DNA from: Terebella lapidaria
Lineage: Eukaryota; Annelida; Polychaeta; Terebellida; Terebellidae
Direction: 5' to 3'
DNA length: 64,000 bases
Assembly: GCA_949152475.1 (NCBI GenBank)
Contig: OX424569.1
Location: 21,861,170 to 21,925,169, forward strand
Positions within the stretch are counted from its first letter, which is position 1. Every line of letters starts with the position of its first letter. The notes under the pieces are model-generated. The model saw nothing but the letters and a program-made list of their open reading frames with translations, was not told the DNA's origin and ran no database searches. Below, in pieces: positions 45,458 to 57,430 of the stretch. The position numbers and the translations under genes were made by a program.

Positions 45458-45790
45458 GTCAGCACAAATGTCAGCAAAGTCATGTACATACAAAGTGTAA
45501 CCAGAGCTTCATTTTCATCCAAGAATGCCGATCATATTGAAATCTGTTTTGTTAATATGATATTTCACAATGAGAGTGCAGAGCAATTGTGTGTGCTGAA
45601 GCTGTTCTATGTGTGGTATTCTTCAGCTAACAGTATACATGCAAAGCTTAAAGATATATTGTTATTGATGATTATTAAATCATAGTTTCATAAAATGGAT
45701 TAATCAAATAATTTAGTATTTACAGTTTAGTATTTACAACTGAAACTAATATATCATGCCGAAATGCCTGCTGGTTTCACCAGCATTTTT

Positions 45791-46790
45791 AGCTTACTCT
45801 TTGGGCCGATAAGCTATTATCGAGATTTTTCGTCCGTCCGTCGTCTGTCTGGGTCTGTAACATTTTTTTTTGGCATGATGAATTTCCCCAAAAATTTGTC
45901 AGAACATATCTTTGGCCAATACCTAAAGAATTTTTTTAATTTTTTTGATTGAATCGTTTTTGCCAATTTGGCAGCCATTTTTGACGAAAAATTGCCAATC
46001 TACGAGTTTGGTGGCCATTTTGATCTGATCAGTTTTGAGATTTTTGTTTCAAAACATTCCTCTCATGTACCTCCATGACGTGTATAAGTTTCGTTGCCCT
46101 TGAATCGTCGGTCTGCGTGTGGCGGCCATTTTGATTTTTTGACAGGTCGGCGAAATAAATATTTTATCCCAATTCAAGTCATTATTCGTTTTGAGCCATT
46201 TCCAGCCAAAAAAAAATAAAAATTTTTTTGGCCATTGAACAATTTTTTGGACTTAGAAAATTTCACCCAATTTTTCCTCCATAATGGGAGCTATGCAGAG
46301 TAATCTCATAGAACACTTCAAGATAGAGCCTAAGTATTGGCACATTCCAGTAGGAAATCATATATTGCGGTTTGAGTGGTGACCTTGAATTTGACCTTCA
46401 ATGACTTTGGAAGGTCAAAAAGACCTTTTTTTGTCGAAAAACGATGAGTTTTGCCTTTGTTGGCCATTTTCTCGAAATCTATTCAGACAGTTTTCCTCAA
46501 AATTATGTATAATTATGTAAGATTCCCCTTATGTACCTTTGTGATGTGTACATGTATAAGTTTTGTTGCCTTTGAATCGACTGTCTGTGAAAATTTGTCA
46601 TCAACGAAACAAATCTTTCAAGATGTAACTTGATTTCGTATTATAGTCCATACAGAAAATGTGTTTCTATCAACATTTACGATCATGTTTTAACATATAG
46701 ATTTTAACATCAGTGTAACAATTTATATGTATTCAGTATTCTACGCAATTCACATGATTGCCGGTAAGCTACAGCACCCTTGGTGCTATG
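45791..46790 (+). mobile_element. Family C element, copy C3
   Basis: 5' hairpin AGCTTACTCTTTGGGCCGATAA, then a CGTCCGTCGTC tract and the A3-like 453-bp-type text (GGCGGCCATTTTGATTTTT, TGACCTTGAATTTGACCTTC). The end has GCCGGTAAGCT, a stem-loop AGCACCC-TT-GGTGCT and ATG then Ts. 1.0 kb, no 134-bp core array, so it is a compact member. Confidence 0.75.
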
Positions 46791-47496
46791 TTTTTTTGTT
46801 TTTAGGTTACCGGACCTATGGTCCGTCATCCGTCCATCCGTTGACATTTTTAGGTTACCGGACCTATGGTCCGTAACCTATTGGCATGGCGATGCGTCCG
46901 GCGTCGTCGTCCGTCGTCCGTCGTCGTCGTCGTCTGTCAACAATTTTATCTTTAAAGTTTACGATCGAATTTTTCTGAAATTTTGCACAAAAATGCCTAA
47001 AAATATTTCGAGAGGGAGGTATTTTTTAGTTTTTTGATTTTCGCATTTTTTTCAAAATGGCGGCCGTTTTTGACGAAAAATGCCTGATTTTGGACTTTGG
47101 CGGCCATTTTCTCAAAATCTGTTCAGTAACTTTTTTTTTTATTGATGCATAACACTCCTCATATGTACCCCTGTGACATGTATAAATTTCGTTGCGCTTG
47201 AATCGCTCGAAGTTGGTCATTTTGGGCCCAAACTCGGCCCAAATGGGACTTTCCCATGTTAAATTCTCCTATGCTTTATAATGGGACACATTAAAGCCTA
47301 ATATCTCACTTAATATTGAGATTAGACACTAGGAATCAATTGTGGACATATAGGAAATGATATATGCTGAATATTGTCGTGACCTTGAATTTGACCTCTG
47401 ACCTTGGTTTCAAGGTCAGAGCGGCCGTTTTCGTCGAAAAATGGCCAATTTTGGACTTCGACGGTCGTTTTCTCAAAATCTGTTCAGTAACTTTTT

Positions 47497-50117
47497 AGGT
47501 TACCGGACCTATGGTCCGATAACCTATTGGCATGGCGTTGCGTCCGTCGTCCGTCGTCCGTCGTCGTCCGTCGTCGTCCGTCGTCGTCGTCGTCCACATT
47601 TTTATCTTTTTTGTTTACCGGCAAATTCTTCTGAAATTTTGCACAAAAATACTTAAAAATAATTCAAGAAGGAGGTATTTTTTAGTTTTTTGATTTTCGC
47701 ATTTTTTTCAAAATGGCGGCCGTTTTCGAGGAAAAATGCCTGATTTTGGATTTTGGTTGCGATTTTCTCAAAATCTGTTCAGTAACTTTTTTTCTTTTTG
47801 ATACATAACACTCCTGATATGTACTCCTATGATGTCTATAAATTTCGTTGCGCTTGAATCGCTCGAAGTGGGCCATTTTGGCCCAAACTCGGCCCAAATG
47901 GGACTTTCCCATGTTAAATTCTCCTATGCTTTATAATGGGACACATTATGCCTAATATCTCACTTAATATTGCGATTAGAGACTAGGAATCAATTGTGGA
48001 CATATAGGAAATGATATACGCTGAATATTCTCGTGACCTTGAATTTGACCTCTGACCTCAATTTCAAGGTCAGAGCACAAAATGGCTGATATCTCGCTTA
48101 TTATCGACTCTACAGCTTAGGAATCAATTGTGGACATATAGGAAATGATATATGATGAATATTCTCGTGACCTTGAATTTGACCTTTGACCTCATTTTCA
48201 AGGTCACATAACAAAATGGCTAATATCTCGGTTATTATCGACTTTACAGTTTAGGAGTCAATTGTGAACATATAGGAAAGGATATATGCTGAATATTTTC
48301 GTGACCTTGAATTTGACCTTTGACCTCATTTCCAAGGTCACAGGACAAAATTGCTAATATCTCGCTTATTATCGACTTTACAGCTTAGGAATCAATTGTG
48401 AACATATAGGAAATGATATATGCTGAATATTCTCGTGACCTTGAATTTGACCTTTGACCTCATTTTCAAGGTCACAGGACAAAATGGCCAATATCTTGCT
48501 TATTAGTGACTTTACAGCTTAGGAATCAATTGTGAACATATAGGAAATGATATATGCTGAAAATTCTCATGACCTTGAATTTGACCTTTGACCTCATTTT
48601 CAAGGACCCCAAACTCGGCCCAAATGTGACTTTCCCATGTTAAATTTTCCTATGCTTTATAATGGCACACATTAAGCCTAATATCTCACTTAATATTGAA
48701 ATTAGAGACTAGGAATGAATTGTGGACGTATAGGAAATGATATATGCTGAATATTCTCGAGACCTTGAATTTGACTTTTGACCTCATTTTCAAGGTCGAC
48801 AAAATGGCTAATATCTCGCTTATTATCGACTTTACAGCTTAGGAATCAATTGTGAACATATAGGAAATGATATATGCTGAATATTCTTGTGACCTTGAAT
48901 TTGACCTTTGACCTCATTTTCAAGGTCACATGACAAAATGGCTAATATCTCGCTTATTATCGACTTTACAGTTTAGGAATCAATTGTGAACATATAGGAA
49001 ATGATATATGCTGAATATTTTCGTGACCTTGAATTTGACCTTTGACCTCATTTCCAAGGTCGTAGGACAAAATTGCTAATATCTCGCTTATTATCGACTT
49101 TACAGCTTAGGAATCAATTGTGAACATATAGGAAATGATATATGCTGAATATTCTCGTGGCCTTGAATTTGAGCTTTGACCTCATTTTCAAGATCACAGT
49201 ACAAAATGGCCAATATCTTGCTTATTAGCGACTTTACAGCTTAGGAATCGATTGTGAACTTATAGGAAATGATATATGCTGAAAATTCTCGTGACATTGA
49301 ATTTGACCTTTGACCTCATTTTCAAGGTCACAGGACAAAACGGCCAATATCTTGCTTATTAGCGACTTTACAGCTTAGGAATCAATTGTGAACATATAGG
49401 AAATGATATATGCTGAATTATCTCATGACCTTGAATTTGACCTTTGACCTCATTTCCAAGGTCACAGGACAAAATTGCTAATATCTCGCTTATTATCGAC
49501 TTTACAGCTTAGCAATCAATTGTGAACATATAGGAAATGATATATGCTGAATATTCTCATGACCTTGATTTTGACTTTTGACCTCATTTTCAAGGTCACA
49601 GGACAAAATGGCCAATATCTTGCTTATTAGCGCCCTTACAGCTTAGAAATCAATTGTGAACATATAGGAAATGATATATGCTGAATGTTCTAGTGACCTT
49701 GAATTTGACTTTTGACCTCATTTTCAAGGTCAACAGGACAAAATGGCTAATATCTCGCATCGACTTTACAGTTTAGGAATCAATTGTGAACATATAGGAA
49801 ATGATATATTCTGAATATTTTAATGATATTGAATTTGACCTTTGACCTAAATTTCAAGGTCAGTCATTTTATTTTCAAAGTCAGATTACAAAATGGCTTA
49901 TATCTCGCTTATTATCAAATTTACAGCTTAGGGGTCCATAGTGAACATATAGGAAATGATGTATGCTGAATAGTTTGGTGATCTAGAATTTAACCTTTGA
50001 TCCCATTTTCAAGGTTAGAGATATGGCGATTTCAGTGGTCACCTTGAATTTGACCTTCAACTTTCTCGGCTTAACTCTGTATATTTCTCCGGTAACCTTT
50101 CTAGCCCATTGGGCTAA
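47497..50117 (+). mobile_element. Innermost family A element, copy A2c
   Basis: Complete: hairpin AGGTTACCGGACC/GGTCCGATAACC, a long CGTCGTCCGT tract, left domain, about sixteen 134-bp units, and an end with CTCCGGTAACC and TAGCCCA-TT-GGGCTAA. The flanks, CAGTAACTTTTT before and TTTTTTCTTATTGATGA after, join into undisturbed A sequence. Units are unusually alike, suggesting that this is one of the youngest copies. Confidence 0.8.
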
Positions 50118-51460
50118 TTTTTTCTTATTGATGAAAAACACTCCTCATATGTACCCGTGCGACATGTATAAATTTCGATGTGCTTGAATCGCTTGAAGTG
50201 GGCCATTTTGGGCCCAAACTCGACCCAAATGTGACTTTCCCATGTTAAATTTTCCTATGCTTTATAATGGCACACATTAAGCCTAATATCTCACTTAATA
50301 TTGAAATTAGAGACTAGGAATGAATTGTGGACATATAGGAAATGATATATGCTGAATATTCTCGTGACCTTGAATTTGACTTTTGACCTCATTTTCAAGG
50401 TCACAGGACAAAATGGCTAATATCTCGCTTATTATCGACTTTACAGCTTAGGAATCAGTTGTGAACATATAGGAAATGATATATGCTGAATATTCTTGTG
50501 ACCTTGAATTTGACCTTTGACCTCATTTTCAAGGTCACATGACAAAATGGCTAATATCTCGCTTATTATCGACTTTACAGTTTAGGAATCAATTGTGAAC
50601 ATATAGGAAATGATATATGCTGAATATTTTCGTGACCTTGAATTTGACCTTTGACCTCATTTCCAAAGTCGCAGGACAAAATTGCTAATATCTCGCTTAT
50701 TATCGACTTTACAGTTTAGGAATCAAATGTGAACATATAGGAAATGATATATGCTGAATATTTTCGTGACTTTGAATTTGACCTTTGACCTTATTTCCAA
50801 GGTCACAGGACAAAATTGCTAATATCTCGCTTACTATCGACTTTACAGCTTAGGAATCAATTGTGAACATATAGGAAATGATATATGCTGAAAATTCTCG
50901 TGACCTTGAATTTGACATTTGACCTCATTTTCAAGGTCACAGGACAAAATGGCCAATTCTTACTTATTAGCGACTTTACAGCTTAGGAATCAATTGTGAA
51001 CATATAGGAAATGATATATGCTGAATATTCTCGTGACCTTGAATTTGACTTCTGACCTCATTTTCAAGGTCAACAGGACAAAATGGCTAATATCTCGCTT
51101 ATTATCGACTTTACAGTTTAGGAATCAATTGTGAACATATAGGAAATGATATATTCTGAATATTTTAATGATATTGAATTTGACCTTTGACCTAAATTTC
51201 AAGGTCAGTCATTTTATTTTCAAAGTCAGATTACAAAATGGCTTATATCTCGCTTATTATCAAATTTACAGCTTAGGGGTCCATAGTGAACATATAGGAA
51301 ATGATGTATGCTGAATAGTTTGGTGATCTAGAATTTAACCTTTGATCCCATTTTCAAGGTTAGAGATATGGCGATTTCAGTGGTCACCTTGAATTTGACC
51401 AACTTTCTCGGCTCAACTCTGTATATTTCTCCGGTAGCCTTTCTAGCCCATTTGGGCTAA
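48606..51460 (+). repeat. 1.3-1.5 kb segment present twice in direct orientation
   Basis: 48606-50117 and 50213-51460 share rare variants in the same order: CTTTATAATGGCACACATT, GAGACTAGGAATGAATTG, GTCATTTTATTTTCAAAG, GGGGTCCATAGTGAAC and AGATATGGCGATTTCAGTGG. The second copy lacks a couple of core units. Shared private variants indicate a recent duplication or conversion rather than two independent insertions. Confidence 0.85.
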
Positions 51461-52351
51461 TTTCTCAAAAACTGTCTGATCAGTTTTGAGATTTTTGCTT
51501 AAAAAGATTCCTCTTATATACCTCTGTGACGTGTATAAGTTTTGTTGCCCTTCAATCGCCGATCTCCGTGTGGCGGCCATTTTGAATTTTTGACGAGTCG
51601 GCGAAAAAAAATTTTTTCGCCCCAAATCGCATTACTATCCATTTTGGGCCATTTCTAGGCAAAAAAAAAATTTCACCCTTTGGAAAAAATTTTAGACTTA
51701 GAAAATTTTCGGCACTTTCTTCCTTAATAATGGGAGCTGTCAGGACTGTACTCATAGAACGCTAGAAGATAGAGCTTAGAAATTGGCATTTTCAAATAGG
51801 AAGTCATATATGGCGACTTGTGTGGTGACCTTGAATTTGACCTTGGATGACCTTGAAAGGTCAAAACAGCCATTTTGGGGTCAAAAAATGCCCAGATTTG
51901 CCTCTATAGATGAAATGCTTGCAGATAGAGCTCATGTTTGCATTATGAACATATAGGAAGACATATATGGCACAACTAATGACGACCTTGAACTTGACGT
52001 CAGATGACCTTGAGTGCCAAATGTCTGACTGGGAATGTGTAAATTGACCTGAGCGGCCTAAACTATTCCACCCAACATATAGAATATCAAATGCCGCACA
52101 CATACATGTAATGGTAACATCGAAGTTCATACGGATGACCTTGATTGGTAAATCCCAAGGTCATATGTTTACACTGCGAACCTTGATTGGTAAAAGGTCT
52201 GTTACCTGCCAATGCTGCCATGGCCAAACCAAAATTGTCCGGTAACCTATCTTAGCCTTTGGGCTAATTTTTATCTTCAAAGTGTACGGGCTGATCTTTC
52301 TCAAAATTTGGGGAAAGATATCTTAAAATAATTCAAGACAGAGGTATTTTT

Positions 52352-54746
52352 AGGTTACCGGACCTTTGGTCCGATAACCTACTGCCGTGGCGTTGCGTCC
52401 GGCGCCCGTCCGTCCGTCCACATTTTTATCATTAAAGTTTACAGTCGAATATTTCTGAAATTTTGCACAAAAATACCTAAAAATATTTCCAGGAAAGGTT
52501 TTTTTAGGTTTTTATTTATTTTCGCATTTTTTTCAAAATGGCGGCCGTTTTCGTCGAAAAATGGCCAATTTTGGACTTTGACGGTCGTTTTCTCAAAATC
52601 TGTTCAGTAACTTTTTTTCTTATTGATGCATGACACTCCTCATATGTACCCCTGTAACATGTATAAATTTCGTTGCCCTTGAATCGCTCGAAGTGGGCCA
52701 TTTTGGGCCCAAACTTGGCCCAAATGAGACTTTCCAATGTTAAATTCTCCTATGCTTTATAATGGGACACATTAAGCCTAATATCTCACTTAAAATTGAA
52801 ATTAGAGACTAAGAATCAATTGTGGACATATAGGAAATGATATATGCTGAATATTCTCGTGACCTTGAATTTGACCTCTGACCTCGGTTTCAAGGTCAGA
52901 GCGGCCATTTTAGTAAAGAAATGGCCAATTTTGGACTTTGACGGTCGTTCTCTCTAAATCTGTTCAGTAACTTTTTTTTCCTTATTGATGTATAACACTC
53001 CCCATATGCACCCCTGTGAGTTGTATAAATTTTGTTGCTTTTCAATCACTCGGAGATGGTCATTTTGGGCCCAAACACGGCCCAAATGGGACTTTCCCAT
53101 GTTCTCCTATGCTTTATAATGGACACATTAAGCCTAATATCTCACTTAATATTGAGATTAGAGACTAGGAATCAATTGTGGAAATATAGGAAATGATATA
53201 TGCCGAATATTCTTGTGACCTTGAAGTTGACCTCTGACCTCGGTTTCAAGGTCAGAGCACAAAATGGCTAATATCTCGTTCATTATCGACTTTACAGCTT
53301 AGGATTCAATTGTGGACATATAGGAAATGATATATGCCGAATATTCTGATAACCTTGAATTTGACCTCTGACCTCATTTTCAAGGTCACAGGACAAAATG
53401 GCTAATATCTCACTTATTATCGATTTACAGCTTAGGGATCAATTGTGGACATATAGGAAATGATATATGCTGAATATTCTCGTGACCTCAAATTTGACCT
53501 CTGACCTCGGTTTCAAGGTCAGAGTACAAAATGTCTAATATCGCGCTTATTATCGACTTTACAGCTTAGGAATCAGTTGTGAACATATAGGAAATGATAT
53601 ATGCTGAATATTCTCTTGACCTCAAATTTGACCTCTGACCTCAGTTTCAAGGTCAGAGCACAAAATGGCTAATATCTCGCTTATTATCGACTTTACAGCT
53701 TAGGGATCAATTGTGGACAAAAAGGAAATGATATATGCTGAATATTCTTGTGACCTTGAATTTGACCTCTGACCTCGGTTTCAAGGTCAGAGTACAAAAT
53801 GTCTAATATCGCGCTTATTATCGACTTTACAGCTTAGGAATCAATTGTGATCATATAGGAAACAATATATGCCAAATATTCTGATAATGTTGATTTTGAC
53901 CTTTGACCTCATTTTCAAGGTCACAGGACAAAATGGCCAATATCTCACTTATTTTCGATTTTACAGCTAAGGGATCACTTGTGGACATATAGGAAATGAT
54001 ATATGCTGAATATTATCATGACCTTGAATTTGACCTCTGACCTCATTTTCAGGATCACAGGACAAAATGGCTAATATCTCGCTTATAATCAACTTTACAG
54101 CTTAGCAATCAATTGTGAACATAAATTGTGTTAGCAATCAATTGTGAACATGTCGCAGGACAAAATGGCTAATAGCTTGCTTATTATCGATTTTACAGCT
54201 TAGGAATCAATTATGAACATATAGGAAATGATATATTCTGCATATTGCTATGACCTTGAATTTGACCTTATTTTCAAGGTCAGAGAACGGAATGGCTAAT
54301 ATCTTGCTTTTTATCAACTTTACAGCTTAGCAATCAATTGTGGACATATAGAAAATGATATATTCTAACATTGTCATGACCTTGAACTTCACCTTTGACC
54401 TAATTTTCATGGTCACAGGACAAAATGGCTATTAGCTCGCTTATTATCGACTTTAGAGCTCAGGAATCAATTATGAACGTATAGGAAATGATATAAGCTG
54501 AATATTGCTATGACCTTGAATTCAACCTTTGACCTCATTTTCAAGGTCACAGGACATAATGGCTAATATCTCGCTTATTATTGACTTTACAGTTTAAGAA
54601 TCAGTTGTGGACATACTAGAAATGACATATGTCGAATATTATCGTGTCCTTGAATTGACCAATGACCTTATTTTCAAGGTCACGGGACAAACTACTAATA
54701 TCTAAAATATGTATTGTCCGGTAACCTTTCTTAGCCCTTGGGCTAA
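52352..54746 (+). mobile_element. Family A element, copy A4
   Basis: Complete: 5' hairpin, CCGTCCGTCC tract, left domain given twice (T-runs at 52610 and 52970), about twelve core units, then GTCCGGTAACC and TTAGCCC-TT-GGGCTAA. Followed after five Ts by A5 in the same orientation. Confidence 0.8.
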
Positions 54747-54751
54747 TTTTT

Positions 54752-57430
54752 AGGTTACCGGACCTTTGGTCCGATAACCTATTGCCGTGGCGTTGCGTCC
54801 GGCGTCCGGCGTCCGTCCGTCGTCCGGCGTCCATCCGTCCGTTCACATTTTTATCTTTAAAGTTTATGGTCGAATCTTTCTGAAATTTTGCAAAAAAATA
54901 CCTGAAAATATTCCCAGGAAAGGGTTTTTTTAGTTTTCCGATTTTCGCATTTTTTTCAAAATGGCGGCCGTTTTCGATGAAAAATGCCTGATTTTGGACT
55001 TTGGCGGCCATTTTCTCAAAAACTGTTCAGTAACTTTTTTTCTTTTGGATACACAACACTCCTCATATGTACTCCTGTGATGTGTATAAGTTTTGTTGCG
55101 CTTGAATCGCTCGAAGTGGGCCATTTTGGGCCAAACTTGGCCCAAATGGGACTTTCCCATGTTAAATTTTCCTATGCTTTATAATGGGACACATTATGCC
55201 TTATATCTCACTTAATATTGAGATTAGAGACTAGGAATCAATTGTGGACATATAGGAAATGATATATGCTGAATATTCTCGTGACCTTGAATTTGACCTC
55301 TGACCTCAGTTTCAAGGTCAAAGAACAAAATGGCTAATATCTCGCTTATTATCGAATTTACAGCTTAGAAATCAATTGTGGACATATAGGAAATGATATA
55401 TACCGAATATTCTAATGACCTTGAATTTGACCTTCGACCTCATTTTCAAGGTCACAGGACAAAATGGCTAATATCTCACTTCTTATCGACTTTACAGCTT
55501 AGGAATCAATTATGAACATATAGGAAATGATATATGCAGATTATTGTCATGACCTTGAATTTGACCTTTGACCTCATTTTCAAGGTCACGGGACAAAATG
55601 GCTAATATCTCACCTCATTTTCAAGGTCACGGGACAAAATGGCTAATATCTCACTTATCGATTTTATAGCTTAGTGATCAATTGTGGACATGTAGGAAAT
55701 GATATATACTGAATATTCACGTGACCTTGAATTTGACCTTTGACCTCATTTTCAAGGTCACGGGACAAAATGGCTAATATCTCGCTTATTATCGACTTTA
55801 CCTCTTAGGAATCAAATGTGGACATATAGGAAAGGATATACGCTGAATATTCTGATGACCTTAAATTTGGCCTTTGACCTTATTTTCAAGGTCATAGCAC
55901 AAAATGGCTAATATCTCGCTTATTATCGATTTTACAGCTTAGGAATCAATCGTGGACATATAGGAAATGATATATCCATAATATTTTTGTGACTTTGAAT
56001 TTGACCTTTGGCCTCATTTTCAAGTTTCTTTTTAATAAATAACACTCCCCATATGTACTCCTGTGATGTGTATAAGTTTCGTTGTGCTTGAATCACTGGA
56101 AGTGGGCCATTTTGGCCCAAACTTGGCCCAAATGAGACTTTTCCATGTTAAACTCTCCTATGCTTTATAATGGGACATATTATGCCTAATATCTCACTCA
56201 ATATTGAGATTACACACTAGAAATCAACTGTGGACATATAGGAAATGATATATGCTGAATATTCTCGTGACCTTGAATTTGACCTCTGACCTCAGTTTCA
56301 AGGTCAGACCACGAAATAGCTAATATCTCGCTTATTATCGACTTTACAGATTAGAAATCAATTGTGGACATATAGGAAATGATATATGCCGAATATTCTC
56401 ATGACCTTGAATTTGACCTTTGACCTCATTTTCAAGGTCACAGGACAAAATGGCTAATATCTCGCTTCTTATCGACTTTACAGCTTAGGAATCAATTATG
56501 AACATATAGGAAATGATATATGCAGATTATTGTCATGACCTTGAATTTGACCTTTGACCTCATTTTCAAGATCACAGGACAAAATGGCTAATATCTCACT
56601 TATTATCGATTTTACAGCTTAGGGATCAATTGTGGACATTTAGGAAATGATATATGCCGAATATTCCCGTGACCTTGAATTTGACCTCTGACCTAATTTT
56701 CAAAGTCAAGAGCACAGAATGGCTAATATCTCGCTTATTATCGACTTCACAGGTTAGAAAATCAGTTGTGGATGTATAGGAAATGATATACGCCGAATAT
56801 TCTGATGACTTTGAATTTGACCTTGTTCTTCATCTTCAAGGTCATAGGAAAAAATGGCTAAAATCTCACTTATCATCGACTTTACAGCTTACAAATCAAT
56901 TGGGGCCATGTAGGAAGTGATATATGCTGAAGATTTTCATGACCTTGATCTTGACCTTTGATCTCATTTTCAAGGTCAGAGCATAAAATGGCTAATATCT
57001 CACTTATTATCATTTTTACAGCTAAGGAAGCAATTGTGAACAAATAGTAAACGATAAATGCTGAATATTGTCATGACCTTGAATTTGACATTTGACCTCA
57101 TTTTCAAGGTCAAAGCACAAAATGGTTAATATCTCGTTTATTATCGAACTCACAGCTTTGCAATCAATTGAGCACATATAGGAAATGATATATGCTGAAT
57201 ATTCTCATGGCCTTGAATTTGATCTCATCTCCATGGTCAGAACACAAAATGGTTAAGATCTTGCTCATTGTCGATTTTGCAGCTTAGGAATCAATTGTGG
57301 ACATGAAATGATATATGCTGAATATTCTTGTGACCTTGAATTTGACCTTGTTGTCAAGGTTTCGGGACAAAATGGCTAATATATAAAATGTAAAACATTG
57401 TCCGGTAACCTTTCTTAGCCCTTGGGCTAA
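54752..57430 (+). mobile_element. Family A element, copy A5
   Basis: Complete: 5' hairpin at 54752, GTCCGGCGTCC tract, left domain, core units in two blocks (55200-56020 and 56170-57380) separated by a partial left domain, and the usual 3' end with TTAGCCC-TT-GGGCTAA at 57415-57430. Inserted head-to-tail with A4 in one T-run of the outer A element. Confidence 0.8.

Larger units (their letters stand above)
46852..52265 (+). mobile_element. Nested family A block with inner insertion
   Basis: Starts AGGTTACCGGACC at 46852. Contains the inner element 47497-50117, an A 3' end at 51451-51460, and a further A 3' end at about 52230-52265 (TTGTCCGGTAACC, TTAGCCTTTGGGCTAA). Two ends but one outer start means one further start has been lost, so this block is probably two overlapping insertions. 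51461-52265 is of the A3 (453-bp) type. Confidence 0.55.
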
